Source of the DNA: Meandrina meandrites
Lineage: Eukaryota > Cnidaria > Anthozoa > Scleractinia > Meandrinidae
Direction of reading: 5' to 3'
DNA length: 64,000 nt
NCBI GenBank assembly: GCA_963693305.1
Contig: OY855906.1
Location: 18,899,661-18,963,660, forward strand
Shown: positions 1 to 11,250 of the stretch, piece after piece
How positions within the stretch are numbered: position 1 is the first letter of the stretch
Layout of the letters: each line of letters begins with the position of its first letter
Notes under the pieces: model-generated
Told to the model about the DNA's origin: nothing
The model's database searches: none
What the model saw: the letters and a program-made list of their open reading frames with translations, nothing else
Translations under genes and position numbers: made by a program

Positions 1-480
1 AAGATAAATTATTGTAGAACATCTATTTCGATCGAGAATACAAAAGGGGTGGACAGATGGTTGACAGACCTATCGTGACTCCTGTAGTTTCGGGTCTTTT
101 GGCCAAAAATTTGCCGAATTGCTACTCTCTGAAAGTTTCCTGAAAGTTTGATATTCTGAATATTATTATCTTAGTTTAAGATTCTAGTTTTTACGGAGCA
201 TCAGTACAAAGATGGCCACGGTTTATCAGCTGCTGCTTTCCATCCAGCTAGTCAGAGTTCGTGGCAACTAGAGTAATCATCGGCAAAGAAATCAACATAA
301 TTTAACCGTTGGCAAATGTCGTACCAAAAAGACTAGAAACTACGAGAGTTGCGATAGGTTGGTTGACCATTTGTGAACACCTTTGTTTAGATCTGATTGA
401 CCGAAGGAGTGATGGCCACAAACCACTCAGATATCCCTAACTGCCTCTTTTGCATACCGAAAGCAGTCGTAAAAGTGCGA
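1..480 (+). repeat. Diverged fragment related to the 4.1-4.9 kb element
   Basis: Bases about 355-478 align by eye with 4780-4917 in the same orientation (shared blocks around 'gaccgaaggagtgatggc' and 'gcagtcgtaaaa'). A block at 48-80 resembles the same stretch in inverted orientation. The fragment therefore looks like an old, internally inverted copy of the family inserted at 4097-4913. It is cut by the window edge. No gene is recognised here. Confidence 0.45.
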
Positions 481-520
481 AGGGGGGATGTCAGCAAATT
501 CGTTTTGGACATGCAATGTT

Positions 521-727
521 GGAAAGATCATGTAAATATCTTACAAATTGGACGATGGCTACATTGTCGGTTTACCAACATATATAGGGAATAGAGTCTG
601 AGACTGGAAAGCCTGTTTCCAGACCCCTAAAGATCATTGAAATTGGACAATGGCTACGTTGTGTCTTTACTCAGATATATAGCGAATAGAGTCTTAGAGG
701 ACTGGAAATCCTGTCTGCAGAGCCCTT
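521..727. repeat. Two-copy tandem duplication, about 105 bp unit
   Basis: The stretch starting 'aaagatcat' at about 521 recurs at about 630. Both copies carry 'attggac(g/a)atggctac', an 'atatatag(g/c)gaatagagtct' block and 'actggaaa(g/t)cctgt'. The copies differ by substitutions and small gaps, so the duplication is old. Confidence 0.6.
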
Positions 728-1511
728 TGTTTCTTGTGGCAAGGCCCTGCTGGCCAAGAAAAACAAAAAGAGCTTTGGGGTGACAATGAATGAGTCCGTG
801 AATCACAAACTTCCGGTTTTGGGGGCGTATGAACAATAAGGTGGAACGTCTTGATGGTCTTTCTGAGTTGTTTCCTTGTTGTGCCAAGGTTGTAATAGCA
901 AATGAATTTGGTTTACTATAAGAATTGGTAATTAATTTATTAGGTTGTGTATTAGTGGTGTATAAATTGGAAGTGAGGTCTGGAGGAATCCATATTTTTG
1001 GAAGTAAGGGGAGGTCAACTATAATGTATAAGGTATACTGGTAGTCTAGATTGATAGATGAGGTGGACTGAAATTAGTGTAAGAATGTTTGGAAATTTAC
1101 CTGTTTGAGTTGATGCCTCCGCAGTTGTTGCTGAAAATAGAAGTTATAGGTTACATATGTAGAGGTCAGTGCAGTGATGTGGGGGATGGGAATTGTCATA
1201 TGAGGAGTTGAGTGAAGTTATGGTGTCCATTTTTAAGTAGGGTTTTTTTATTGATTACAGTGTCTGGGTGGGAAATTGTAGGAGGTTAATGTGGGTTGAG
1301 ATGAAAGGAAGTGTTGTGTTACTGCAAGATAAAAAATATTTAGAAATTTATCTGGCATGGTGCACAGGGAGGAAATCTGATTTTACTGGACACTTATAGA
1401 ACAGAATGCTTATACTTGGATGTTGTAGGGAACCCACCGCTGTGTAAGAGAAGGTAAGATGAGAGAAAAAGATATAACCTTTGGTTAATGGATGTAGCAT
1501 ATAAAACTATT
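728..1511. other. No recognised feature
   Basis: AT-rich sequence without a convincing coding region. A few weak resemblances to the tandem array starting near 1.8 kb (e.g. 'aggttacatatg' near 1149) suggest that the array's decayed flank extends here. Confidence 0.4.
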
Positions 1512-1525
1512 TAGTATCACCCAAC

Positions 1526-1563
<38 letters not shown>

Positions 1564-1706
1564 GCTACTAGAGGACTATTAGTAATAGTCATCGAGTAGC
1601 GAAATTCGTGACGCTTTCTTTCGTTTTATTCCGAAATAACCTTTCTTCAGCTTGCATTTGCTACCTTTATTATTGCTTTTTCTGTCCGACTAGTTGGGTG
1701 ATAGTA
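1512..1706. mobile_element. Short non-autonomous TIR element (MITE), 195 bp
   Basis: The left end reads 'tagtatcacccaactagt' and the right end is its reverse complement with few changes ('actagttgggtgatagta'), giving TIRs of about 20 bp. The interior has no coding capacity. The family is unassigned; TIR plus small size is the whole argument. Confidence 0.75.
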
Positions 1707-3390
1707 AAAGAAAGACCCTTTGCCCTCAAGGGTTACGGATCAAAGCCCATTCGGCTTCGCTTCATGGGTCTAATTGTTAAATATACATGAGTAGAGGTGT
1801 TCAGATTAAGGTTAAAAATGGAATTAAGAGGTTAAAATGGAGGTGTCAATTTTTGGGAAATGTGTGGGTATTTGGTAGTTAATAAGTAAAGTGAAGTCTT
1901 AGTGTGCAGGGGAAAATTTTGACTCTCCTAAAGATTTAGAATACTTACAGACATTTTCATCTGAATCAGTTGCTGTATAACAGAAGACAAGATGAGAGAA
2001 AAATTGTTTCGTAAGTTATGATATAAAGTGAATAAATCAAGAAATCCATGCCATGAAAATCAATTTTCTGGTGTAAATATGTTTAAAGGGATTTATTAAG
2101 CAAATTGATGCAACTGTTGTCATTTAGAGATCACATTAGTATTCTCCTGGCAGTTGAAAGATGGGAAAGATTCTATGCCACATAGGGAAATTAGGAATTC
2201 ATAACCATTCGACAGCAGCTTTCTGTTCATTTTTTTGCATTTGTTGAGAATCAAAATTATTGCATTGTTGCATTATACATCAGTGTTAAGAAAGGAGTGG
2301 TACTGGTGGTGATTGAGGTTACAAAAATAAAATTTAGAGGCTACATATGGAGGTGTCATTGTTTTGGGAATGTGTGAGAGTATGGGTAGATTATAAGTAA
2401 ACTTAAGTGTCAGTGTGCAGAGGGAATCTTGATTTTATTGGAGATTTGTAGAAGACAATAATTACAGTTGTAGTGACCATGTTCTGATTTGGCTGCACAT
2501 GTAAGGGAAGATTAAATAAAAAAAAATGAAAAATTTATTTGATAGATTTGGCATATGTACATCGGCAATAGTAGGGGAGGAAATGGTGTTGCTTTCATGC
2601 AGTAAATGTACAAGAAAAAGGTACAGATGCAGACATCAAAGTTTTGCTGATGGGATAGGGAAAGAACATATAGGCAGTTAACTGCAGGTAGTTCGAAGTG
2701 TACAAAAAGAAATTTTAATTTTACTTGAGATTTATAGAAGACAATACTTACAATCATAGTCCTGATTTTGTACAGTGGCTGCACAATGGAAGATAAGACG
2801 AAAGAAAAAATTATTGCATTGTTGCATTATACATCAGTGATAAGTAAGGAGTAGTGCTGGTGGTGATTAAGGTTACAAAAAATAGAATTTAGAGGGTACA
2901 TAAGGAGGTGTCAATGTTTTGGGAAATGTGTGAGTATGGGTAGTTAATAAGGGGAGTTAGGTCCCAGTGTTCAGGGAGAAATTTTGATTTTATTGCAGGA
3001 TTATAGGAGAGCTGCAATACTTACACTCATAGTTAGGATATCCTGAACCAGCTGCAGAAGAGAAGATAACATAAAAGAAAAAACTATTAGATGTGTAATG
3101 AATGTAACATATATACATCAATAATAAGTAATTATAGGAGTAGTACTAGTGGTGATTAAGAGTAAGTATAGAATTTAGAGGGTACATATGGAGACATCAA
3201 TGTTTTGGCGAAGTGTGTGAGGGCACCGGTAGTTAATAAGTGGATTTACAAGTGTTAGTGTGCAGGGAGAAATTTTGATTTTATTGGGGGATTATAGGAG
3301 AGTTGGAATACTTACACTCAAAATTGCAATGTTCTGAACCAGCTGCACATGAGGAGATAAGATAAAAGAAAAAATTATTACATTTGTTTA

Positions 3391-3520
3391 ATGTTGTGGT
3401 TCAATTTTATCTTTGGTCAAATTTTATTTTCCTTTGTTTTTTGGTATGGTAATGCATGATAATCAGTTTAGAAGAAAGGAAAATAAAATTTGAACCAAGG
3501 ATAAAATTGAACCACAACAT
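3391..3520. mobile_element. 130-bp hairpin MITE inside the tandem array
   Basis: The left arm starts 'atgttgtggttcaatttta' and the right end is its reverse complement. The arms are about 46 bp long with one mismatch and one gap, around a loop of about 35 bp. It interrupts a unit that is uninterrupted near 3080-3120, so it is an insertion. Confidence 0.8.
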
Positions 3521-3573
3521 ATACATTGATCAGTGATAAGTTAGGAGTAGTAGTGGTGGTGATTAGGAGTAAA

Positions 3574-3801
3574 TTAGAGAGCTTAAGCACAGACATTTTT
3601 TATCCACGGACGGCAACCAGAAGGAAAATGTTTAAGGTTTTGGCGAACTTTTACCTCCAAAAAGTAAGTTAGACAGCTTTCATTTTAGCACTTACAACTT
3701 GAATTTAGGAACAAAAAGCTGACAATAGGAGCTTAAGATGAGAAGGTTCCCATTGTGGTTGGCATCTGTGGCTCAAAAACGCCTGTGCTTAAGCTCTCTA
3801 A
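3574..3801. mobile_element. 228-bp MITE, TIR ttagagagcttaagcacag
   Basis: The left TIR is 'ttagagagcttaagcacag' (19 bp) and the right end is its exact reverse complement; a looser match continues inward. It interrupts the unit between 'agtaaa' and 'aatagaattt', a join that is nearly continuous near 3160-3180. No coding capacity. Confidence 0.85.
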
Positions 3802-4096
3802 AATAGAATTTAGAGGCTACATATGGAGATGTCAATGTTATGGAGAAATGTGTGAGAGTATGGGTAGATTATAAGTGAACTTAAGTGTGAGAGTGCAGAG
3901 GGAATCTTGATTTTATTGGAGATTTGTGAAGACAATAATTACAGTTGTAGTGGCCATGTTCTGATTTGACTGCACATGTAAGGGAAGATTAAATAAAGAA
4001 AAAATGAGAAATTTATTTGATAGATTTGGCATATGTACATCGGCAATAGTAGGGGAAGAAATGGTGTTGCTTTCATGCAGTAAATGTACAAGAATC

Positions 4097-4913
4097 AAAG
4101 GGCCCTATGAGGCCACGACTGTTTTTTTAAGCGATGACGTCATCGTTTAATGTGTTCGTGCGAGTTCTTGTCGCTTTTATTTAACAAGTGACAAATTAAA
4201 TCGTCGAAGTCGAACGTGCATCACTTGTAAAGATCTATGCGGATTTATGTTGTTTTTCATTTTGTTTTTCATTGGTTGTAAAAGAAGCAAGCTCCAAGCA
4301 GACAAATTCAAGTTTGCGTGTTTTCGTGCTAGCGTGTGTACACTCTTTTCCTTGTACGGCGTGTACGATTGACGTTCAATTTCCGGAAAGTGTTTTGATA
4401 GTGCCATGAGCATGATAAGTTTGATCTTGCATTCTTTGATTGCTGTGAAGATTAAGCGTCACATAAAATTTATTTTGAAATCGGCTGCGTTGACCTTTGT
4501 CGCGTGACACTGATAATCTTCTGTCAGCTGGCGATTACACAAACTTCGCTTTCAATTTCGCTTTCACCATCACATGCAAACTTAAGAAAATTCTGTTGAT
4601 TTTTCTATAGGGCAGAAACAACATACACCTGATTTAAGGTGAAATAAAAATAAAATATGTTCACAATCGATTTTGAAATTATCATCACATACCCATCAAA
4701 CCAAAACCATCAGCGCCTAAAGTACAATGGTCTGTCATCGGTCTTAATAAACCAAAATGTCAAACTGAGAGTAGCGTTACATGTAGGTCTGCCAACCATC
4801 TGTCAACAGCCTTTTGTTTACATCTGATCGACTGAAGGAATGAAGGAAGGATGGCTTCAAATCGCCACTCATTTCGTAACTCCCGTTTTGCATACGCAAA
4901 AACAGTCGTAAAA
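4097..4913. mobile_element. About 0.8-kb insertion with short TIRs; related copies at 45-46 kb
   Basis: The array copy at 3.8-5.1 kb reads 'tgtacaagaa', then this insert, then 'aaaggtacagatg'. The sister copy at 2.6 kb runs straight through as 'tgtacaagaaaaaggtac'. The ends share an inverted 'acgactgttttt' block. The left part (4097-4500) is repeated, inverted, at 45160-45500 and 46010-46415. The superfamily is unknown. A minus-strand frame at 4177-4413 is kept in the other copies. Confidence 0.75.
4177..4413 (-). CDS. Possible coding remnant shared by three repeat copies
   Basis: A 78-codon open frame whose translation (containing 'EIERQSYT' and 'ARKHANLNLSAWSLLLLQP') is also readable, with several changes, on the plus strand at 46098-46306. 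It appears with a stop codon in the copy at 45250-45480. No domain is recognised. Shared DNA ancestry alone could preserve the frame, so it is offered only as a possible transposon-encoded fragment. Confidence 0.25.
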   Translation of the reverse strand: MLMALSKHFPEIERQSYTPYKEKSVHTLARKHANLNLSAWSLLLLQPMKNKMKNNINPHRSLQVMHVRLRRFNLSLVK

Positions 4914-5134
4914 AGGTACAGATGCAGACATCAAAGTTTTGTTGATGGGATAGGGAAAGAACATATAGGCAATTAATTGCAGGTAGTTCTAAGTGTACGA
5001 AAAGATATTTTAATTTTACTTGAGATTTATGGAAGACAATACTTACAATCCTAGTCCTGATTTTGTACAGTGGCTGCACGATGGAAGATAAGACGAAAGA
5101 AAAAAAATGATTCCATTGTTGCATTATACATCAG

Positions 5135-5339
5135 GGGGGTCCTCAACATTCTCTGGCACGCTACTGAAACCACAATTTTGGCAAAATCGAAAACTTGCGT
5201 CGTTAGGGTAAAAGCATTCGGGACACTGCACCGCGGGTTTCCAAAGTCTATTGACCTCCGGGAGAAACTGAAATAGGAAAAGGACAACAGGGAAATCGTG
5301 AGCAATGCGTGGTTGACAGAAGACTAAATCAGATAATAA
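5135..5339. other. Spacer between the tandem array and the LTR
   Basis: About 200 bp with no recognised feature. The array homology stops at about 5134. Confidence 0.4.
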
Positions 5340-6107
5340 TGACTACTTCAAGGTAATGTAAACAGCCTTTATTCAGATGAATAACATAGTACAAACGGGC
5401 TACAAAAGCTGGGATAATAACAAAAGGCCTAAACAACTGAAGGTCTTTCCCCCAAAATAAAGTTAAACATAGGATTTTTGTCAAACTTTCACCAGTTGTT
5501 ATCAATCATGTAGTGTTTCAAAATATAAAATAAAAAGAATATGTCCCGGGGTGTAGTCGCAGGACTCCTTGCAAACAAACCAATACGTAGAACAACCAAT
5601 TTATTACAGAGTCGTTACGCACACCGTTCTTGGGACTGTTCATTTACACACATACATGATAATAAGGCACTTTTAGGCGAATCTGACGGGTATGGTAGGT
5701 GCAATAAGCGTGTGGTAACGAAAACTAGAACAACAAAAAAAAAAAGACAAGAATTACAATGCTGGCCGAGTGCCAAACTAACGAAACAGAAATTACAGGA
5801 AATAAATGAATCATTACAAACAAAAGAAAACTTACATCTGTGTCATTAGTCAGTCCTTTAACCGTGATAATATCCGTTAACTGTGAAACCGTTAATAATA
5901 CCGTAAAAACTTTGACATGGATCTAGTGTGAAAATGTTCGCCGAGTTAAAAGCACTAATGTGGTCATCCTGGCTCTAACTCGGCCCAGATCACCGCAATG
6001 ACTGAGAGTTCAGATGTAGTGTTCAAGGGCCACAAAGGCTAACAACTGCTTTAATACGGAACACACGACAGTACACGTAATACAGCTCTTTTCCGCTCTA
6101 CACTACA
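5340..6107 (-). repeat. 3' LTR of the Ty3/gypsy element (inferred, 768 bp)
   Basis: The boundary next to pol is set by the polypurine tract at 6108-6122. The LTR then starts TGTAGTGTAGAGC on the minus strand. Its other edge is placed at TG/CA at 5340, because a poly(A) signal AATAAA on the minus strand (5368-5373) lies about 30 bp before it. No second LTR exists in the window to confirm the ends. An open frame inside it (5541-5849, plus) is not taken as a gene. Confidence 0.6.
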
Positions 6108-6122
6108 TCCCTCTCTTCCTTT
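6108..6122 (-). other. Polypurine tract of the Ty3/gypsy element
   Basis: On the minus strand this reads AAAGGAAGAGAGGGA and sits immediately before the TGTAG start of the inferred LTR. It is the expected primer site for plus-strand DNA synthesis. Confidence 0.7.
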
Positions 6123-6314
6123 GCTTAAATACTCAATATCAAATAACAGAAAAGTTTCTTTTAACATGCGTTTAAGTTCAGTTCCTTTTTCAACACTCGA
6201 AATAAAGTCACTAGCCATAAACATGGTCCTTGCAGTTCAGTTCATATTAAAAAAATGTTCAAATGTTTCTTTTGAAACACAACAATGAATATGACAGTAT
6301 AAAGTTCCGTAAGT

Positions 6315-7709
6315 TTAGTACAGAACAAAATCGTTCAGTGTTTTCTGATGGCTAGTAATTCTGCTGGATCTTCTAACTGGCTGTTCAGCTGTAGGCACAG
6401 CAGCAGGTACAATTTCTGGTGGTGATTCTGTCATTGGTATTGGATTCTCTTTCATGGGTGGTATCTCAGTTGTCTTCGGTTCAGTTGGTGGTTCAGCATC
6501 CTGTAATGAAGCTCCCTGTTCTTTCTGATCTGGCATGTTAAAGGGCTTAATATGCTGAAGGTTTCGCTTGTACTGAACTCCCTGTGGTGATTGCAATACC
6601 ACCTGGTCTCCATAACGAGACATCACCTCATATGGTTCCTTCTCGTAGCAAGGCGACAGCTTGTTTTCTTTCTTCTTCTCCAGCAGAACAGTGTCTCCTT
6701 CCCTCACATTTCGGTCTCTGGCATGAAACCTCTTGTCGACGTAGTCCTTGTTGGACTGCTTTCTCTGGGTGTCTCGATCACGGACTCCTTGGTCGCTGAC
6801 TTCTATTTCCTCCTTTTCTAAATCGACCAGCTCTGGCATTTTAGTTGTAAGCTGTCTTCTAAACAGCAATTCAGCAGGACTCTTTCCTGTAGTCGAATGT
6901 GGCGTTGACCTGTATGCCAACAGGAACCTGTTTAGCTCCTCCCTCCAATTCTTTCCTTCTGCATGTGCTGCTCTAACAGATTTCAGAAGCGACCTATTCT
7001 GCCTTTCCACTTCGCCGTTTGCCCACGGCCACAGAGGTGTCGTGTAATGGTGCTCAATCCCCATTTCTTTTAAATACTCTTCTACTTCATTGGACACCAG
7101 GTTTGAACCATTGTCGGTGCGCAGGCCTCTGGGCAATCCATGTCTTGCGAATTGGGCATCTAGGCAATGAATGATGGTTTTACTGGAAGTTGACCGGATG
7201 ACATCGACTTCCACCCATTGGCTGTAATAATCGACAAGGACTAACAGGTGTTCACCAGAGGGTAATGGACCCATTAGATCCACAGCTACTTCTTCCCACG
7301 GTTGGTTGGGTAGCGATGTTGGTTTCACTTGTGGGGGCGGAACGTTCTTAGTAACCAGCTGGCATCCATAACACTCTGCACATCTTCTTTCCGTGTCACG
7401 ATCCATTCCAGGCCACCAGACTTTCGTTCTAAGTCTCTCCTTTGTCTTCACGACTCCTTGGTGCCCCTCGTGTGCCAAACTGACAACTCTCTTGCGAAGA
7501 GCTTGGGGTACAACGATTCTTGTTCCCCATAGAATTACATGACCAATAAAAGTCAATTCATTGCGCACTGGCAAGTATGACTTAGGAGCATTGTCCCATT
7601 TTTCTTTGATGAGGCAATTTCTGACTGCTTGCAACTCTGGATCTTGTGCTGAGATCCGTTCAATCTCTTTGATTCTCAACGCAGCAGGGACAGCATGCAG
7701 AGCTACCAT
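6315..7709 (-). pseudogene. Ty3/gypsy pol: integrase
   Basis: This frame encodes the retroviral-type integrase that joins element cDNA to the host genome. A zinc-binding HHCC module comes first (HEGHQG, then CAECYGC). The catalytic core follows, with D in 'AVDLMGPLP', D in 'RTDNGSNLV' and E in 'ANGEVERQN', so the DDE triad is intact. 'AYRSTPHSTTGKSPAELLF' is the usual post-core stretch. The Pro/Glu-rich C-terminus shows no chromodomain. It is in frame with the RNase H segment but separated from it by a premature TGA at 7764-7766, where the family normally has ADALSRL. The first Met at 7709 is therefore not a true start. Confidence 0.9.
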
Positions 7710-7763
7710 GCGTATATATCCATCGTCCTGCTGGGACTGATCTGAGGCAGGTATCTTTGTCAG

Positions 7764-8234
7764 TCAGGAAAGGGCATCTGCAATATTCTTTCTCGATGGC
7801 ACATAACAAACTTGATAGTTGTACGGTTGTAGACGCAGAACCCAGCGCTCTATCCGGGCTGAAGGTTTGGACTTCCTTGAATAGATTACTTTGAGTGCTT
7901 CATGGTCTGTTACGAGGTCAAACTGTGGCAGCCCATACAAGTAGAGGTGGAAGCGTTCACAAGCCCAAACTAAGGCTAGTGCTTCTTTCTCGGTTTGACT
8001 ATAACGACGCTCCACTTGACTCAAACTACGACTAGCGTAACAGACAGCACGACTTTCTCCATTCTTGTCTTGGACCAGGACTGCTCCAAGCCCCACCGGA
8101 CTGGCATCTGCAATAACACGAGTAGGTGCGTCCTTATCAAAGTACGCTAAGACCGGTGCACTTGCAACTTGACTCTTCAATTTCTGAAATGAGTTGTCCT
8201 GTCCTACACATAAACTGTTCTCCTTTTCTTGCAA
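7764..8234 (-). pseudogene. Ty3/gypsy pol: RNase H domain
   Basis: Encodes the RNase H that degrades the RNA template. Visible landmarks are 'LAYFDKDAPTRVIADASP' (first Asp region), 'YSQTEKEALALVWACERF' (catalytic Glu), 'LVTDHEALK' (catalytic Asp) and the closing 'SRKNIADALS'. The last codon before 7764 runs into TGA where Arg is usual, which looks like a CGA to TGA transition. Its start overlaps the RT frame in a different phase: a frameshift near 8205-8220 separates the two. Confidence 0.9.
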
Positions 8235-8727
8235 GTCTTCTCAGGGGATCAGCAGTTGTTGCAAAATCAGGTATAAACCTGGCACTGAATCCAACCAGAC
8301 CCAAAAAGCTACAAACTTCTGAGGGTGTCTGCGGTTGACTTGCTTCAGCAATAGCTCTGACTTTTTCCTTAGTAGGCCCGACTCCATGTTTGCTGAGCAA
8401 AAGACCCATAAACACTACTTTGTTCATCCTGAAGGTGCACTTGTCAGCATTCAAGGTTAGCTGCTTCTCACTAAGACGCTCCAACACACGCTGTAAGTTC
8501 TTATCATGTTCCTCAGTGTCTCGACCTTGAACAATGAGATCATCTGCTATATTAGCCACTCCTCGGAGACCGACCATTGACTGGGTGATAATATGCTGGT
8601 ACTTTTCTGGCGCGGCATTGACTCCAAAGCTCAGATGCTTGTACCGAAATGTTCCGTCATGGGTGGCAAAAGCAGTGATATCCCTTGAATCGGCATCCAA
8701 TTCGATCTGGTGAAAACCACATCTCAA
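8137..8727 (-). pseudogene. Ty3/gypsy pol: reverse transcriptase core
   Basis: Contains the RT palm and thumb: 'CGFHQIELDADSRDITAFA', 'YKHLSFGVNAAPEKYQ' and the catalytic 'NIADDLIVQG', with A before DD where Y/F/S is common in the family. The connection region 'SKHGVGPTKEKVRAI' and 'FLGLVGFSARFIPDFA' follows. A stop codon at 8734-8736 separates it from the upstream RT fingers in the same phase (AVFS then stop where Lys is expected). The downstream end is out of phase with RNase H. Confidence 0.9.
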
Positions 8728-8733
8728 ATCTAA

Positions 8734-9717
8734 TTACGAGAATACAGCACTCCCATTTAAGCTCTCCAGGACTTCATCTATCGTCGGTATGGGCAATCTC
8801 TCACGGACAATGGCCTCGTTGGCCCTACGCATTTCAACAAATAACCTTATGTCCCCAGACGCTTTTGGTGCAACAACAACCGGGCTAACCCATACTGTGG
8901 GCCCCTCAACCTTCTCAATTATGTCCTTCTCAAGAAATTCGTTAACCTTGGCAGTTACCTTATCTTTCAGAGAAAAAGGTACTCTACGCATCTTTTGAAC
9001 CACTGGGGTTACACTAGGATCAACATGCAACTTCAATTGGTAACCTTTCAATTTCCTGATCCCATGGAACACACTGGGGTACTTTGCCTCGAGCTGTCCC
9101 ACAAAAGTGCTATTTACAGTGTTACAGTTCCCTGTGCTAAGAGTTCCTGCTGGATCCACATGAAGGATTCCCAGATCTGTGGCGGTAGAATATCCTAGCA
9201 AACAGCGACCTTTTTTGACAACAATGAAATCTGCCACACTCTTCGTGTTACCAACAGAGACTTCTGACTGAAACTGAGCTTCGATTTCAAGGGCACAACC
9301 CCCATAGGCAAACAACTTTCTTGTGCATGGTTGCAACTCAATGTTAAGTCCCTGATGTTTTAACTTATTAACAGTGTCCATGCTTATTAGATTGCTCCCA
9401 GATCCAGAGTCAACCAGCACATCCTTGTTGACTCCCCCGATGCTTACGCAAATCACTGGCTCAGCAGTAGCAGCCAAATTGCATGTTGGCTCTTCTACGG
9501 TAAAGGCAAATGAATCATTCTCACCTGGGGCTTCCAACGGCCCCAGAAGCAATGGCAGTTCTTTCCCAGTTCGTTTAGCATTGATTTTACTGAAACTTAT
9601 AAAGTAGCTGTTGTTTATCTTCATTTCCAGCAACTCTTTCTTTATCTTTCGGTATTTTACCAGATCTCCTTTTACACTGAGAACTTTTGTCACCCTTCTC
9701 TGTTGGCAGCTCTTCCA
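8734..9717 (-). pseudogene. Ty3/gypsy pol: aspartic protease and RT fingers
   Basis: The first part holds a retropepsin-like protease: 'VSIGGVNKDVLVDSGSGSN' with the DSG active site, followed by the flap region. The RT N-terminal half follows: 'FLEKDIIEKVEGPTVWVSP', 'VVVAPKASGDIRLFVEMRRA' and 'PIPTIDEVLESLNGSAVFS'. The segment ends at a TAA. Upstream residues (CQQRRVTK) run to the edge of homology at about 9717. No gag or zinc knuckle is visible, so the 5' part is missing. Confidence 0.88.
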
Positions 9718-10342
9718 TTACAATGCTCTTCTAATGCTCTTCCCTGGCTGAAAAAATCTAGAATTAGAGCATGCAAATCTGTCAATGGTGTGTGGCCCCC
9801 ATTGAAAATCTAGCATGTGGAAAATACCATCATTAATTGTATAATCGTCAAAATCAATAATCTTACTTAAATGGTCAGCGTAAGAATTTAAACTTCTAGG
9901 AATCCACTCCATTTCAAGTGAAATTACAAAACTAATGCAAATATGAAAAATATAAAGGGCTAGCTAAATCCTCAAATTCAGTAACCTTGCTACCAGAGTG
10001 AACAATACTAACAACGTTCGCGTTATCCATCATCCATGCAACCTGTATTCCCAAAAGACTAGGAGCAAAACTAATAAAAGCTAATTCCACAGTTTTTAGC
10101 TCCCTCCGTGTTGCACTTTTTCTTCCTTCAGTGGGAGACCAATTTTGTTGGATAAAGGATCCGCATGCATGATCTGATGCATCAGAATAAACAAATTTGG
10201 TTGGTTGACACAAAGGTAACCAAGGAAAACGACAATTTAGGGAATCAACATTTTGATTCCAAAAAAGTAACTCGTTATAATCCTCCTTGGTTAATTCTTC
10301 AGTAGAATTCCAAGAACCTGTCATGTTTACAACACCATACAA
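9718..10342 (-). pseudogene. DIRS-like RNase H and downstream linker, broken
   Basis: The segment 9932-10342 holds an RNase H-like fold, with 'KFVYSDASDHACGSFI' (catalytic Asp), 'SATRRELKTVELAF' (Glu) and 'AWMMDNANVVSIVHSGSK' (Asp). The segment 9718-9912 continues with 'WIPRSLNSYADHLSKIIDFD' and 'WGPHTIDRFACSNSRF', the stretch that normally leads into the recombinase. A stop between them replaces the usual readthrough. Confidence 0.85.
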
Positions 10343-11250
10343 TGAGCAATTCTTGTTCAGTAACAGAAATAGAACCTTCGTTATTGTCTAACACAGTACC
10401 AAGCCAGGTAATTTTCTGAACTGGCTCCCACCGGGACTTCTCTTCGTTAGCAACAAAACCAAATTTAAGCAAGTCAGCATTAACTGTCAAACTATTGATC
10501 TTTGCTTGAATTTTGTCAACACCACCTCCTAAACCGTCATCAAGAAAAATTACCATAGGTATGCCTTTACATCTCCATGAGGTTACGACAGGTTTTAACA
10601 ACTTAGTAAACAAGTAAGGAGCAGATGATTAACCAAACAGCAACACAGCAAACTGAAAAAATTTCATTACTCCGTCACTAAATCCCAGGCAAAAGTAAAA
10701 AAACTTTCTATGATCTTTTTGTGATAACCAGATTTAAGATCAAACTTGAACAAATAGAATCCTTCGGACATAACTTTGAGAGCCGCTGAAAGATCTTCAC
10801 ACTTACACTTTTGCTTGAAAATGTACAAATTAACGTGTCCCAGCTCTAAAATTAACCTCTTCTTGCCTGAAGACTGAATAGAAACTGAGAGAGGATTAAC
10901 TATATGAGGTGGATCTTCCAGGACCTCCACACATATGTTCCTAAGAAGATTTTAAATAGCCTTGGAAACAAACTCTCTCCTTCAACGCTGAACTATTATA
11001 AGGACTAACTTGGGAGGTGGGAAATTGATGAATGGTATTTTGTAACCTTTGCGAATGACACAACAAAACCCGAGGCACCAATTTTCTCCCATTCGCGGTA
11101 ACACTTAGCTAGATTGCCACGAACTGAACATACTTTGGACTGGCCCGAATCAAATTCACAAAGGGTCAAAGATTTAACAGTAACAAAAGATGATGAATAA
11201 TCTGAAGCAAAAACGTCATCCTCGAAAACAGTACTTAAAGTATTAGAAAC
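10299..11250 (-). pseudogene. DIRS-like reverse transcriptase, broken
   Basis: Two open segments (10667-10930 and 10299-10613) plus readable but interrupted sequence up to about 11250 cover the RT fingers and palm. The catalytic motif is FLDD in 'MVIFLDDGLGGGVDKIQ', which is the DIRS-style form of YxDD. The N-terminal 'SVRGNLAKCYREWEKIGA' and 'NPLSVSIQSSGKKRLILEL' segments fit the family. At least three frame changes or stops separate the pieces. Tyrosine-recombinase retrotransposons use this enzyme to copy their RNA. Confidence 0.85.

Larger units (their letters stand above)
1795..5134. repeat. Degenerate tandem array, unit about 290 bp, with later insertions
   Basis: A unit with landmarks 'acatatggaggtgtcaatg', 'ttttgggaaatgtgtg', 'gattttattg', a 'gaccagctgcaca'-like block and 'acatcagtgataag' recurs near 1.84, 2.35, 2.90, 3.19 and 3.83 kb. 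The spacing between the clean neighbours (2.90 and 3.19 kb) is about 290 bp. The segments 2327-2855 and 3805-5134 are longer, closely matching copies once the 4097-4913 insertion is removed. Short open frames on the minus strand here are side effects of the repetition. Confidence 0.8.
5340..9717 (-). mobile_element. Ty3/gypsy LTR retrotransposon, 5'-truncated
   Basis: Read on the minus strand, the order is aspartic protease, reverse transcriptase, RNase H, integrase, polypurine tract, 3' LTR. That is the Ty3/gypsy pol order. No gag gene or 5' LTR is present: homology stops near 9717, where a DIRS fragment begins. Pol carries two nonsense codons (8734-8736 and 7764-7766) and one frameshift near 8205-8220. 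The element is therefore inactive and older than the near-intact LINE at 28-34 kb. Confidence 0.9.
9718..11250 (-). mobile_element. DIRS-type retrotransposon fragment (RT/RNase H part)
   Basis: The broken minus-strand frames together read as the RT-RNase H polyprotein of DIRS-like elements. The features are a 'GYKIPFINFPPP' region near 11.05 kb, a 'RLILELGHVNLYIF' motif, 'FKFDLKSGYHKK', 'VIFLDDGLGGG', the RNase H 'FVYSDASDHACGSF' and the post-RH 'WIPRSLNSYADHLSK'. The tyrosine-recombinase part expected next is missing because the Ty3/gypsy fragment abuts at 9717. A second, better copy of the same type lies at 62-64 kb. Confidence 0.88.

Noticed and set aside
5541..5849. 102-codon plus-strand frame
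   Set aside because: It falls inside the inferred LTR, antisense to the element, and has no domain.
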